Assembly: GCF_032878955.1 (NCBI RefSeq)
Contig: NZ_CP043839.1
Coordinates: forward strand, 1,550,001 to 1,614,000
From: Butyricimonas paravirosa
Lineage (GTDB): Bacteria > Bacteroidota > Bacteroidia > Bacteroidales > Marinifilaceae
Direction: 5' to 3'
Length of the DNA stretch: 64,000 nucleotides
Part shown: positions 1-8,918 of the stretch, piece after piece
Layout of the letters: the number at the start of each line of letters is the position of its first letter
Position numbering within the stretch: the first letter of the stretch is position 1
Notes under the pieces: generated by a model
What the model was told of the DNA's origin: nothing
Seen by the model: the letters and a program-made list of their open reading frames with translations, nothing else
Database searches by the model: none
Position numbers and translations under genes: made by a program

Positions 1-2
1 CT

Positions 3-650
3 CCGGGAAAAGCCGACGGCAAGGCCGACATCGTACCTATCGGACAGGTGTCCGTTCCGGTCGTTTCCTCCCTCTCGCAACCCATGAGCGACGAGCGGAT
101 TCTCGCCGGACTATCGGAATCCCGCAACCGGGGTTTCGCCACTCCGGTAGGAAACGGGGGTACTGCGGAGAAGAACACCATCCGTATCTGCGTGCATGGC
201 GACCAGACCGTACTCAACGGTCAGAGTGTGCGGCTCCGCCTGCTGGAACCGATGCGTGCGGGAAACACCCTGCTGCCCCGCAACACCCTCGTAACTGGTA
301 CGGGGCGTATCCAGGGTGACAGGCTCGGTATCGGCATCGTCTCGCTGGAATACGGCGGATTGATTATCCCGGTCGAACTGACGGTCTATGACTCCGATGG
401 GCAGGAAGGCATCTACATCCCTAATTCCGCGGAGGTCAGCGCGGCGAAAGAGGTGGCCGCCAATCTGGGACAGAACCTCGGTACGAGCATCTCCATCACC
501 AACCAGTCCGCGGGGGACCAACTGTTATCGGAACTCGGCAAGGGGGCGATTCAAGGGGTGTCGCAATATGTCTCCAAAAAACTGCGGGAGGAAAAGGTAC
601 ATCTCAAATCAGGCTATACTCTGATGTTGAGCCAAAAGAAAAACAACTGA
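3..650 (+). CDS. traM: Conjugative transposon protein TraM, C-terminal part
   Basis: The reading frame is already open at base 3, so this is the 3' portion of a gene that begins before the window; the Met-like codon at 48 is an internal GTG. The visible 215 residues include a beta-rich segment (about residues 65-125 of the visible part) with the motif LVTGTGRIQGDRLGI, typical of Bacteroides conjugative transposon TraM C-terminal domains, which belong to the VirB10-like core of the mating channel. It is followed 26 bases later by traN. Identification rests on the family resemblance and on the traM-N-O-Q order; the N-terminal transmembrane part cannot be seen. Confidence 0.85.
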   Translation, partial: PGKADGKADIVPIGQVSVPVVSSLSQPMSDERILAGLSESRNRGFATPVGNGGTAEKNTIRICVHGDQTVLNGQSVRLRLLEPMRAGNTLLPRNTLVTGTGRIQGDRLGIGIVSLEYGGLIIPVELTVYDSDGQEGIYIPNSAEVSAAKEVAANLGQNLGTSISITNQSAGDQLLSELGKGAIQGVSQYVSKKLREEKVHLKSGYTLMLSQKKNN

Positions 651-676
651 TTATTCACCATTTAATTTTTAAGCGT

Positions 677-1675
677 ATGAACAAAGTAATTGTAATGTTT
701 GCCCTTGTACTGGGCATGACGATGAGTGCTTTCGCACAGGAAACGGACAAAGTGAACGGGAAAACGGAGTGCCAAACCGGCAATTCCGTGAAATTGACTA
801 AGGAGGCCTATCCCCGGATGGAGACAGAGGGGGACTTGTACCACGGTCTGACACGCAAACTGACGTTTGACAGACTGATTCCGCCGTATGGTCTGGAAGT
901 GACTTATGACAAGACCACACACATTATCTTCCCGTCGGCGGTGCGCTATGTGGACCTCGGTTCCCCGCACCTGATTGCCGGAAAGGCGGACGGGGCGGAG
1001 AATGTTATCCGTGTCAAGGCCACAGTCAGGAATTTCAGGGAGGAAACCAATTTCTCGGTCATTACCGAAAGCGGGAGTTTCTACACCTTCAACGTGAAAT
1101 ACGCGGAAGAACCGCTGCTTCTGAGCGTTGAGATGAAAGACTTTATCCATGACGGAAGCACGGTAAACCGTCCGAACAATGCCCTTGACATCTATTTGCA
1201 GGATTTGGGCAGCGAGTCGCCGAAACTGGTGCGTCTGATTATGGAGGCCATTCATAAGGACAACAAGCGCAACATCAAGCATATCGGCAGCAAGTCTTTC
1301 GGCATCCAGTACCTGCTCCGCGGACTGTACACCCACAACGGGCTGCTCTATTTCCACACGCAGCTCTGCAACACCTCACACGTGCCTTTCGATGTCGATT
1401 TTATCACGTTCAAGATTGTCGACAAGAAGGTCATGAAGCGCACGGCTATCCAGGAGCAGGTCATCTTCCCGCTCAGGGCATACAACTATGCCACCGTGGT
1501 GGCCGGAAAGAAGGACGAACGTACCGTTTTCACGCTGGACAAGTTCACGATTCCCGATGACAAGATGCTGGTTGTGGAACTGCATGAGAAAAACGGCGGA
1601 CGCCACCAGTCGTTCACGGTGGAGAACGAGGATATCGTCCGGGCAAAGGTCATCAACGAACTTAAAGTGAAATGA
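677..1675 (+). CDS. traN: Conjugative transposon protein TraN (DUF4138)
   Basis: A 332-residue exported protein of the ICE mating apparatus. Residues 1-20 form a signal peptide ending in AFAQ. The body matches the TraN/DUF4138 family, which supplies the VirB9-like periplasmic partner of TraM: a beta-rich N-terminal half with the phrase THIIFPSAVRYVDLGS around residue 75, and a C-terminal half beginning near residue 175. Its stop codon overlaps the traO start in an ATGA arrangement, indicating translational coupling. Length is normal for the family and nothing appears broken. Confidence 0.9.
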   Translation: MNKVIVMFALVLGMTMSAFAQETDKVNGKTECQTGNSVKLTKEAYPRMETEGDLYHGLTRKLTFDRLIPPYGLEVTYDKTTHIIFPSAVRYVDLGSPHLIAGKADGAENVIRVKATVRNFREETNFSVITESGSFYTFNVKYAEEPLLLSVEMKDFIHDGSTVNRPNNALDIYLQDLGSESPKLVRLIMEAIHKDNKRNIKHIGSKSFGIQYLLRGLYTHNGLLYFHTQLCNTSHVPFDVDFITFKIVDKKVMKRTAIQEQVIFPLRAYNYATVVAGKKDERTVFTLDKFTIPDDKMLVVELHEKNGGRHQSFTVENEDIVRAKVINELKVK

Positions 1676-2247
1676 CCATGAAAAAGTACATGTTTATCGT
1701 AGTTGCGGCAATGCTTGTCCTCTTCGGGGGACAGGCAAACGCCCAACGCTGTCTGCCCGGTATGCGGGGGATAGAACTGAGGGGAGGTTTCACGGACGGT
1801 TTCGGCAAGCCGGTGGATTTCTACACGGGTATCGCGATGTCGACCTATACCAAGCACGCGAACCGTTGGGTGGTCGGTGCGGAATATCTTCAGAAGAGCT
1901 ACGGATACCGAAATATGCAGATTCCCCGTGCCCAGTTCACGCTGGAGGGCGGCTATTTCCTGAAATTCCTCTCCGATCCGTCCAAGACCTTCTTCCTTTC
2001 CATCGGCGGCTCCGCCCTTGCCGGTTATGAAACGGTGAACTGGGGCGACAAACAGTTACCCGACGGCTCGCTGCTCACGACAAAGGACGCCTTCATCTAT
2101 GGAGGGGCGGTCACGCTGGAATTGGAGAGTTACATTACCGACCGTATCGTGCTACTCGCCTCCATTAGAGAGCGCTGTCTCTGGGGCAGCAAGGTGAGAC
2201 TGTTCAGTACGCAGTTCGGCCTGGGCGTCAAATTTATCATCAATTAA
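1672..2247 (+). CDS. traO: Conjugative transposon protein TraO
   Basis: 191 residues. A signal peptide (about residues 3-25, ending GQANAQ) is followed by a small beta-barrel-like outer-membrane domain rich in Gly and aromatic residues, with alternating strands such as LGVKFIIN at the C terminus. This matches Bacteroides TraO, an outer-membrane-associated conjugation protein. The first ATG overlaps the traN stop (ATGA); a second in-frame ATG six bases later (MKKYMF) would give a more classical signal peptide and may be the real start. traQ follows after eight bases, so the usual traP gene is missing between them. Confidence 0.88.
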   Translation: MTMKKYMFIVVAAMLVLFGGQANAQRCLPGMRGIELRGGFTDGFGKPVDFYTGIAMSTYTKHANRWVVGAEYLQKSYGYRNMQIPRAQFTLEGGYFLKFLSDPSKTFFLSIGGSALAGYETVNWGDKQLPDGSLLTTKDAFIYGGAVTLELESYITDRIVLLASIRERCLWGSKVRLFSTQFGLGVKFIIN

Positions 2248-2255
2248 AAACAAGA

Positions 2256-2855
2256 ATGAATATGAATACATTGAATCAAAAAAGAGTATGGAGCGGACTG
2301 GTGTCCGTCCTGTTCGTAAGCCTGTTGGCTTGTCTGTTCACAGCCTGCAACGATAAAATTGACGTGCAGCAGGCGTTCCCTTTCACCGTGGAAACCATGC
2401 CTGTGCCCACTCGTCTTGTGTTGGGCGAGACGGCGGAAATCAGGTGCGAGTTGAAGCGTGCCGGGCGTTTCGAGGATGCACGCTACACCATACGCTATTT
2501 CCAGCCGAACGGAAAAGGCTCGCTGCTTCTGGATAACGGCATGAAACTGCTACCCAATGACCGTTACCCGTTGGACCGTGAGGTGTTCCGCCTCTATTAC
2601 ACCTCCGGATGTACGGACCGGCAGACCATCGACATCTATTTCGAGGACAATGCAGGGCAGGTGGTATTGCTCTCTTTCTCCTTCAACAATGAAAATGAAG
2701 AGGAAGAGATGACCGAAGTAACGGAAAAGAGTAAAGACCTGCCGACCATGCAGATCGATACGACACCTGTTCGCTTCCCGCCCGATTCGCCGGATGAACC
2801 CTTTTTCACTCCGCTGACAATGGAAACCGGTCTTTACAACAAAACCGCCTTATGA
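2256..2855 (+). CDS. traQ: Conjugative transposon protein TraQ (DUF3872 lipoprotein)
   Basis: 199 residues with a lipoprotein signal: hydrophobic stretch at about residues 15-30 and lipobox LFTAC. The core (residues 35-150) is an immunoglobulin-like DUF3872 domain, as in CTnDOT-type TraQ, with motifs such as LGETAEIRCELKR and TSGCTDRQTIDIYFEDN. The last 50 residues are acidic and proline-rich and look disordered. The gene overlaps the downstream lysozyme start by ATGA. Its exact job in mating is unknown; it is transfer-operon encoded and probably sits on the periplasmic side of a membrane. Confidence 0.85.
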   Translation: MNMNTLNQKRVWSGLVSVLFVSLLACLFTACNDKIDVQQAFPFTVETMPVPTRLVLGETAEIRCELKRAGRFEDARYTIRYFQPNGKGSLLLDNGMKLLPNDRYPLDREVFRLYYTSGCTDRQTIDIYFEDNAGQVVLLSFSFNNENEEEEMTEVTEKSKDLPTMQIDTTPVRFPPDSPDEPFFTPLTMETGLYNKTAL

Positions 2856-3352
2856 GAAGCAAACTGTTTGCCCTTTGGCTTTTGGCCTTTTCCTTTGTTC
2901 CCGGGCTGTTTGCCCAGACTGGGATTTCCCCACCGGATGCCGGGCTGTTCAACAAGGCGGTGGCCTGTATCAAGGAAGCGGAAGGCTGGCACGGAAACCA
3001 TCTGCCTTATGTAGGGTACGGCCACAAAATTCTTCCCCACGAGAAACTGACGACCGATATGACGGAAGCGCAGGCGGATTCACTGTTGAGAGCCGATTTG
3101 AGGAAATTGCATAAGATGTGCAGCCGCTTCGGAAAAGATGCCCTCCTGGTCGCAACGCTGGCCTATAATGTCGGATATTACCGGTTGGTCGGGTACGGGA
3201 AGATACCGAAAAGCAGGTTGATCCAAAAGTTGGAATCCGGCAACAGGGATATTTACGAGGAGTATATCTCGTTCCGATGCTATAAGGGAAAGGTGGTGCC
3301 GAGCATCGAGCGACGACGGAAGAAAGAGTTTGAATTGTTGTATATACATTAA
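2852..3352 (+). CDS. Secreted GH24-like lysozyme of the transfer operon
   Basis: 166 residues: signal peptide (1-21, ending GLFAQ) followed by a T4-lysozyme-like (GH24) fold. The catalytic-region signature is present as KEAEGWHGNHLPYVGYGH (about residues 36-53), where the Glu before GW is the expected general acid, followed by the helical lobe with LVATLAYNVG. Lysozymes at this position are standard in Bacteroides conjugative transposons, where they probably open the peptidoglycan for the mating channel. It is translationally coupled to traQ and is the last gene of the rightward transfer operon, with an intrinsic terminator a few bases downstream. Confidence 0.85.
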   Translation: MRSKLFALWLLAFSFVPGLFAQTGISPPDAGLFNKAVACIKEAEGWHGNHLPYVGYGHKILPHEKLTTDMTEAQADSLLRADLRKLHKMCSRFGKDALLVATLAYNVGYYRLVGYGKIPKSRLIQKLESGNRDIYEEYISFRCYKGKVVPSIERRRKKEFELLYIH

Positions 3353-3358
3353 ATTATT

Positions 3359-3396
3359 AAGGGGCTGACTAAAGTGTTAGTAAAGCCCCTTTTTCT
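3359..3396 (+). terminator. Intrinsic terminator of the tra operon
   Basis: A stem AAGGGGCT pairs with AGCCCCTT across a 17-base loop and is followed by a run of T residues. It begins about seven bases after the lysozyme stop codon and closes the transfer operon, separating it from the Hachiman cassette. Confidence 0.85.
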
Positions 3397-3523
3397 TATT
3401 TTCGGTAAGGTCAATCTCGACCTGGTTTCCAAATATTCAATTCTCAGAAAGTCATTCTGACTTTTTAGCCTCCCTATTAATAATAAAGAATTTGGTATTT
3501 AAAAGAGATTACCTTCTCGGAAA

Positions 3524-3555
3524 TTGGGGCATCACAAAATAAATTCATATCTTTG
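3524..3555 (+). promoter_or_regulatory. Promoter of hamAB
   Basis: A Bacteroidota-type promoter: TTGG (-33 element) and TATCTTTG (-7 element, consensus TAnnTTTG) separated by 20 bases, with the -7 element ending 12 bases before the hamA ATG. It lies downstream of the tra terminator, so the defence genes have their own expression unit with a very short leader. Confidence 0.75.
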
Positions 3556-3567
3556 CATATTAAATAG

Positions 3568-4410
3568 ATGCCTCAAATGAACCACTTTGATAAAATTGAC
3601 ATACGAGTCTTTGATAGATTCATAGACAAATTTGCAGACCGTTATATTAAACAACGGTCAGAGGTTTTTAGTGGCATTAATGCTGAATTGTTACAACAAG
3701 CAGAATCAATCGGATGCGATTTCAACTTAGAGGCTCTATTTAAAATAATCAAACAGAATTCTATCGCAACAGATTTTGCCCGAGAAGAAGGTAAAAGACC
3801 ATTAGCTTTTAAAGATATATATAGAAGTGATCTGGGAGAATTATTAACGACCTATTATTTTGAAGAGAAAATAGAAGAAAATAGGAGATTTTTAATTCCA
3901 ATAAAAAATATATCATATCGAGAAAGGTTGGATTTGCCGGGTCGAGGTTTTGATGCTATAGGATATAGGACTGAAGGAGATAAAGTTAATATTCTGATTG
4001 GAGAGGCTAAAGTATCCTCACAGAAAGAAAATCCTCCACATGTAGTAGATGTTCACGAGGACTCGATTTATAAGTCTCAAAAGAACCATCATGACGATAT
4101 AGGTATAGTTTTACAACGTTTGACGGATTACTTGCGTAGATTATCTTCAACAAAACATTTTTATGTTATTGCAGGCGTTGTAATCAATATGAAAGCTGGT
4201 AATGTCGATAAATATGACATTACCTATGGTTGCGGTCTTGTTCGAGATTCCAGTTGCGTGAATGAAGCAAAAGATTTTGGAAAGATGCAATCTTTAGCGC
4301 ACGAATTTGAGCCTGGTTTGGTTGATTTTGCCATTTTTTCATTTACTGAAAAAACTATTGATGAAACAGTCGATTTGTTTTATCAAAAAGTCAAAGAAAT
4401 GGTACAATGA
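3568..4410 (+). CDS. hamA: Hachiman defence protein HamA (DUF1837 nuclease-like)
   Basis: 280 residues. The central part reads as a PD-(D/E)XK-type nuclease core of the HamA/DUF1837 family: D129 in the phrase GRGFDAIGYR, then a hydrophobic strand and the E146-A-K148 motif in ILIGEAKVSS. HamA proteins are the effector nucleases of Hachiman systems and are held by the helicase HamB until damaged or foreign DNA is sensed. Its stop overlaps the hamB start (ATGA). The DNA is clearly more AT-rich than the flanking ICE genes, which suggests separate acquisition. An AbpA-type protein, from the related AbpAB defence pair, is the alternative name for the same fold. Confidence 0.85.
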   Translation: MPQMNHFDKIDIRVFDRFIDKFADRYIKQRSEVFSGINAELLQQAESIGCDFNLEALFKIIKQNSIATDFAREEGKRPLAFKDIYRSDLGELLTTYYFEEKIEENRRFLIPIKNISYRERLDLPGRGFDAIGYRTEGDKVNILIGEAKVSSQKENPPHVVDVHEDSIYKSQKNHHDDIGIVLQRLTDYLRRLSSTKHFYVIAGVVINMKAGNVDKYDITYGCGLVRDSSCVNEAKDFGKMQSLAHEFEPGLVDFAIFSFTEKTIDETVDLFYQKVKEMVQ

Positions 4411-7400
4411 ATGGCATGGACTACATACAGCAGATTCTAAATGATGATGATATCAATATGCTCTTACAAAAGAGTAATCAAACATATCATCTTCAATCAA
4501 TATGTATAAACAATTCGAATTTTACTTCGTCTGATATTGAATTATCTTGTCGCCTTGCATTTTTACTTATAGGTCTTTCATTTCATGAGAACACTAACCT
4601 AAAGTGGGCAGAACATGCTTATAAGCTATTAAAAAATGTACACATAGAGGAAAAGGAAGATAGGGAAATTTTTGACAAAATAATGGGCTATGAATTAGAC
4701 AATGTTTCGTTAATATATTATTTTTATTTGTCAAGTCTTGCCCTTATTTTAGATAAAACTATTTCCGCCCGTCTTGATTTAAAACAATTTGTTGATTTCA
4801 AAGATGTTGAGTCGTCTTGGAGTCAACGTGTTTTGGCTGGTATTTTTAAAGCACTTTTTTTCTTAATTCGTAAAAGTGATGGGTTTGAAGATATTCGTAG
4901 AGCCATATCCGAAATCTCTAATCTACAAAAGGAACAAGTAAAATTCGAGGATCAATATTTGAACCAATTCGATGTTCAAGCACAAAAAGAAGAGGCTCTT
5001 ATATTGGTTGGATTATATCATACCTCAAAAGCTTTAACAGAAACAGCTGAATATCTAATTAACGGATATAATTATAAAAAACGTATTGATAATGTTGTAA
5101 GACAACATATTGACATTGCATTAGACTTAATACCTTCGGACATCCGGTTAAGAGACTTTATCTCTATAATTAACAAAGACTTGCAATCTTTAATACGGAA
5201 TTCCATTTGGAATGGGACAGCCTTTCAAGATCAAATTAAAAAACTTTGTGAGTTCAAAAGTTCTCATAATATATTGGAGCTTTTACCATCGCAAAGACAG
5301 GCTATGCAGCAAAATTTATTTGATGTCTATGCAAATGCTTCAATAGTGCAGATGCCAACAAGTGCCGGTAAGACTATGTTGGCAGAATTCAATATTGTTT
5401 TGACAAAATCTTTACGAAAAGACGCTAAGGTTGTATACGTCGTGCCATCCAGAGCATTAGTTAATCAGGTATATTTTGATCTACGTAAAGACTTATCCGC
5501 GATAGGCTTCAATGTTGAACGCACATCTTCTGCAAGTGAAATAGACCCGACTGAGGCCGATTTCTTGATTGCAGACGATGTTGATGTTATAGTTTCAACG
5601 CCAGAAAAATTAGATTTATTAATTCGCCGTTCTCATCCTTCCGTTGAAGACGTTTCGTTATTTATCATTGATGAGGCTCATACTATTGAAAACGGAGAAC
5701 GAGGTGCACGACTGGAATTACTTATTGCTATGTTACGTCGAGAGAGACCCAATGCAAAATATATGCTTTTATCGCCGTTCCTACCTGGCAATACAGAGGC
5801 ATTAAAAGACTGGCTTGGAGGAGGTAACATTATTAATGTAGATTGGAGGCCTTCTGAAAAAATAGTTATTGGATTGAAAGTAACTAAAGCCAAAGCTACA
5901 TTCAATTTACTACCATCTGCTTATAGTTTCAATCTATATCAGGAGAATGAGCAAGTAATAAAAAATCCATATCAACTTGTATCAACAACTCCTAAAGATA
6001 GGATATTGGAATTTTCATGTCGTCATTTTTCCTCGAAAGGAAAAACGGAACTTATACTTTGCAAAGGTAAAGGTTCGGCTAACAATGTAGCAGAAAAAAT
6101 CTATAGTTGGATTGACGATAATATTAATAGTGATGAAATTCATTTAGTCCAAAAATATATTGATGAAGAATTGGGATGCTCAACATCCTTTTCTAAGTTT
6201 TTAGGAAAGGGGGTTGCTGTTCATCATGCAGGCTTATCAGATGAAACTAAATTACTAACAGAACATCTTATTCGTCAAGGATTAATTAACTACGTATGTG
6301 CAACTACAACCATTGCTGAAGGTGTTAATTTTCCCGTATCTTCTGTTTATTTTGATACATATCAACGTGGTCGAGATAATTTATTATCAGCTAATGACTT
6401 TTGGAATATAGCAGGTAGATCTGGACGGACTATGGTAGATGATTTTGGAAAGATTATCTTACCATTTAACACTCATACGAATGCAGAAACAGGCAAAGCT
6501 ATTCTTAGCAAAGGTGCAGAAGAATTAACAAGTGTTTTAGCGAAACTATTTCTTGATAGAGAATATATACTTGAGACATTGATAAAAAAAAGGGGAATAG
6601 AAATATTAATGGCTGAATATACCGATGCATTCAGCCCTATATTTCAATACTTCGTACATCTTTTAAATGTTTCCAACAACGAGCTTGCTGTAGATATTGA
6701 TGAGCTTTTTAAGGATTCATTGGTGTATTTTATGCTGGATAATGAACAGCAAAGGAATAAATTCATAGATTTATGTAAGCAGATATATTTAACAATCCAA
6801 GCACGATATGCAGATAATATTGGGGTTTTGAAATATGCAGATAAGACAGGTTTTTCCGTTCCATCTGTTTTAAAGATTATGCTTCAAAAAGCAACAAATC
6901 CGGCTATTGCAGACTTAGACACATGGAATGTGAATGTAATGTTTAATCGAAGAAATGCTGAAAACTTAACAGAGAAGATCAAAGCTATTTCAGAATTAAG
7001 AGAAACGGGACTGGGAACTGATGATACGACAGCCCCATTTAATCCAGAATTGGTTGCAAAAATGATAATACGTTGGGTTAAAGGGGATAAAATAAATGCC
7101 ATATCCTCAATCCATCCCCATTTTACAGACAATGATGCGGATAAACGCTTAACTCAATTTGTTTCATATATGAATCAGCTACGATTTAAAGCATCGTGGG
7201 GATTAAGCGCACTTGAAGGTATAGTAAAAGGAAATGAGGATGAAATGAAAGATTCATACATCCCATCTTATGTTTATTATGGTGTAGATAATAATCCAGC
7301 TTTAGCTATGAGAATGTTGGGTATACCACGTTCTTTATCATTATCTTTATCGCAAATAATTACAGGTTCTATCTCAGATTACTCATTTACAAAATTGCGT

Positions 7401-7508
7401 AATATAATTAATTCGCTATCATTAAATGATTGGGATTCCTTAAAACCAACACGTTCAAAATTGTCTGGAGAAGAATGGAAGCATATTGTAAGTATTCTAA
7501 TGAAATAA
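4407..7508 (+). CDS. hamB: Hachiman defence helicase HamB
   Basis: 1033 residues, superfamily 2 (Ski2-like) helicase. An all-helical N-terminal region (about 1-290) precedes RecA-like domain 1 with motif I MPTSAGKT (residues 316-323), motif Ia VPSRALVNQ, STPEKLD, and motif II IIDEAHT. Domain 2 carries VAVHHAGLS, TTTIAEGVNFP and motif VI NIAGRSGR. The last ~330 residues have no motif I can name. In Hachiman, HamB senses aberrant DNA and controls HamA; the partner is directly upstream and translationally coupled. All catalytic motifs look intact. The 3' end overlaps, on the other strand, a 49-codon ORF. Confidence 0.88.
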   Translation: MNGMDYIQQILNDDDINMLLQKSNQTYHLQSICINNSNFTSSDIELSCRLAFLLIGLSFHENTNLKWAEHAYKLLKNVHIEEKEDREIFDKIMGYELDNVSLIYYFYLSSLALILDKTISARLDLKQFVDFKDVESSWSQRVLAGIFKALFFLIRKSDGFEDIRRAISEISNLQKEQVKFEDQYLNQFDVQAQKEEALILVGLYHTSKALTETAEYLINGYNYKKRIDNVVRQHIDIALDLIPSDIRLRDFISIINKDLQSLIRNSIWNGTAFQDQIKKLCEFKSSHNILELLPSQRQAMQQNLFDVYANASIVQMPTSAGKTMLAEFNIVLTKSLRKDAKVVYVVPSRALVNQVYFDLRKDLSAIGFNVERTSSASEIDPTEADFLIADDVDVIVSTPEKLDLLIRRSHPSVEDVSLFIIDEAHTIENGERGARLELLIAMLRRERPNAKYMLLSPFLPGNTEALKDWLGGGNIINVDWRPSEKIVIGLKVTKAKATFNLLPSAYSFNLYQENEQVIKNPYQLVSTTPKDRILEFSCRHFSSKGKTELILCKGKGSANNVAEKIYSWIDDNINSDEIHLVQKYIDEELGCSTSFSKFLGKGVAVHHAGLSDETKLLTEHLIRQGLINYVCATTTIAEGVNFPVSSVYFDTYQRGRDNLLSANDFWNIAGRSGRTMVDDFGKIILPFNTHTNAETGKAILSKGAEELTSVLAKLFLDREYILETLIKKRGIEILMAEYTDAFSPIFQYFVHLLNVSNNELAVDIDELFKDSLVYFMLDNEQQRNKFIDLCKQIYLTIQARYADNIGVLKYADKTGFSVPSVLKIMLQKATNPAIADLDTWNVNVMFNRRNAENLTEKIKAISELRETGLGTDDTTAPFNPELVAKMIIRWVKGDKINAISSIHPHFTDNDADKRLTQFVSYMNQLRFKASWGLSALEGIVKGNEDEMKDSYIPSYVYYGVDNNPALAMRMLGIPRSLSLSLSQIITGSISDYSFTKLRNIINSLSLNDWDSLKPTRSKLSGEEWKHIVSILMK

Positions 7509-7646
7509 ATGAAGCTGGACAGAAGTGCCGGCTTCATCCTTATACTCGATGGAGATATACACCCAGCGTTCAATCTGTAATTCCCTCTCGGCTCTTGCCA
7601 GGTCCTTGGCATATTCCCACCAGTCGTCAATTCGTTCTTGTACCAT
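7497..7646 (-). CDS. Small ORF (49 aa), possibly truncated by the hamAB insertion
   Basis: An ATG ten bases after the stop of the upstream leftward gene opens a 49-codon frame with protein-like composition (a Trp/Glu/Arg-rich amphipathic helix, RIDDWWEYAKDLARAEREL, then an acidic beta-strand-like part). Its last four codons and stop lie inside the 3' end of hamB on the opposite strand. I do not recognise the family. Position in the operon supports it being real; its C terminus may have been replaced when the defence cassette inserted. Confidence 0.5.
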   Translation of the reverse strand: MVQERIDDWWEYAKDLARAERELQIERWVYISIEYKDEAGTSVQLHLFH

Positions 7647-7656
7647 AACAGATAAT

Positions 7657-8649
7657 TTAATCAACCCAGAATGTCCCGCAATGCGGACATTTGTGCCCGC
7701 ACGGGTAGTCGTTTATATAATACACATCCCTATGTCTGCTAATATTTATATCCCCGGCTGTACAACCTCCTTTCCTGAATGTTTTGACATATTCGGCCTC
7801 TTGCCGCTGGTGTTCCGTCATGTGGCTTTTGGAAAGTTTCTTTTTAACAGACTTCATTCCGGTTTCCCATTTGGTGGAGTCACACCAGTCATGCACCATA
7901 CCGCAGATTTCGTCTGCATAGGAATAATGCACCTGCGAATCCACAAAGAGATTATCCCTGTTGAACGGGAGTGTGATGTCAATAGGTAACATGGTATGAT
8001 CCCCCGAACCGATACGGCTGTCCGCTATCGCAACCACGACATTGCCATAAAAACGGATGGTCTTGAAGTCCTGTCCGGAATCTTTGGAAACAAGATCGTT
8101 GAACATGGCATTGAAATAAATTCTCAGCTCTCCACCGTATGCGGCTGCCATCAGCATTTCAAGAATCCTGTCGTCATACGGCCCCTTTCGCAACCTGATA
8201 ATCCGTCTTATCCTGTTGCACCAGTATGCTTCCGATTTACTGCGATGGCACTTGCCGTACTGGTATCCTTCGATCTCCAATCCTAACGAATAAAACATGG
8301 TGGTCGTGGAAGTGTTTTTTATCAGGCCTTCAGTCGGATAGGTGTCATTCCGCTCATAGAGCATGTCACAGATGTTATCTTCATTTTCGACATAATCGGT
8401 GCCAAGTCCGGCTTTCTCCATAGACTCTTTAATGTCACGCATCTCGGTACGAAGATTTTCCGAGAATTGCTCCGAGTACCACTCGGAAGATTCTTCATCC
8501 AACGGAAGCATACTGTTCTGCCGGATGCACTTTTCCTGCAAATCCTCGTGTTCGTCAAGTGACTCATTATAATCCACGAAATAAAGGCTTACCGATTTGG
8601 GCACGTGGCACTCCCAAGGTTGTATGGCTGTTGTTGTCATAGCTTTCAT
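7657..8649 (-). CDS. ICE accessory protein of unknown function
   Basis: 330 residues from the ATG at 8649 (another ATG lies at 8640 and a TTG at 8676). No signal peptide or membrane segment. The N-terminal third is acidic and helical, and the middle has a run of hydrophobic strands (FYGNVVVAIADSR). The C terminus ends in a Cys cluster, CGHKCPHCGTFW, that could bind zinc. It is co-oriented with the other leftward ICE cargo genes and comes last before the 49-codon ORF. I do not recognise the family and assign no function. Confidence 0.75.
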   Translation of the reverse strand: MKAMTTTAIQPWECHVPKSVSLYFVDYNESLDEHEDLQEKCIRQNSMLPLDEESSEWYSEQFSENLRTEMRDIKESMEKAGLGTDYVENEDNICDMLYERNDTYPTEGLIKNTSTTTMFYSLGLEIEGYQYGKCHRSKSEAYWCNRIRRIIRLRKGPYDDRILEMLMAAAYGGELRIYFNAMFNDLVSKDSGQDFKTIRFYGNVVVAIADSRIGSGDHTMLPIDITLPFNRDNLFVDSQVHYSYADEICGMVHDWCDSTKWETGMKSVKKKLSKSHMTEHQRQEAEYVKTFRKGGCTAGDINISRHRDVYYINDYPCGHKCPHCGTFWVD

Positions 8650-8673
8650 TCGTTTTAATATGTTTGATAAAAG

Positions 8674-8710
8674 CAATGAAGCCCTGCCGGTTTTCGACAG
8701 AGCCTCATTG
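8674..8710 (-). terminator. Hairpin, possible terminator or attenuator
   Basis: On the leftward strand, CAATGAGGCTCTG pairs with CAGGGCTTCATTG (one or two mismatches) and is followed by CTTTTA. It lies between the 52-residue gene and the 330-residue gene, so it may reduce read-through into the last part of the operon. Confidence 0.55.
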
Positions 8711-8730
8711 TTCAGTTCGTTCGCCTCGGT

Positions 8731-8889
8731 TCATGGTTCGTCAATAGTAAATTCATCTTCATAAACTTCTATCTCCAGACCGCTTTCACAAATGCGTACA
8801 AGCCAGGTGTATTGCAGGCGTTCTACCAGTTCGATGTTACGATAGCCCCTGTATGGGCGTATCAATGTTGCCAAATCTCCGACTTTCAT
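8731..8889 (-). CDS. Small ICE protein (52 aa), unknown
   Basis: 52 residues starting MKVGDLATLIRPYRGYRN. The composition suggests a small beta-barrel or SH3-like fold (alternating hydrophobic strands and an acidic C terminus EDEFTIDEP). The ATG lies 29 bases after the stop of the DnaJ-like gene in the same orientation. I do not recognise the family; small proteins of this kind are common in Bacteroides conjugative elements. Confidence 0.6.
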   Translation of the reverse strand: MKVGDLATLIRPYRGYRNIELVERLQYTWLVRICESGLEIEVYEDEFTIDEP

Positions 8890-8918
8890 AATCTTTATTT
8901 TTTTACGGTTTATATTGG

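Noticed and set aside
48..650. Gene start at base 48
   Set aside because: The frame is open back to base 3 without a stop, and the codon at 48 is GTG inside TraM.
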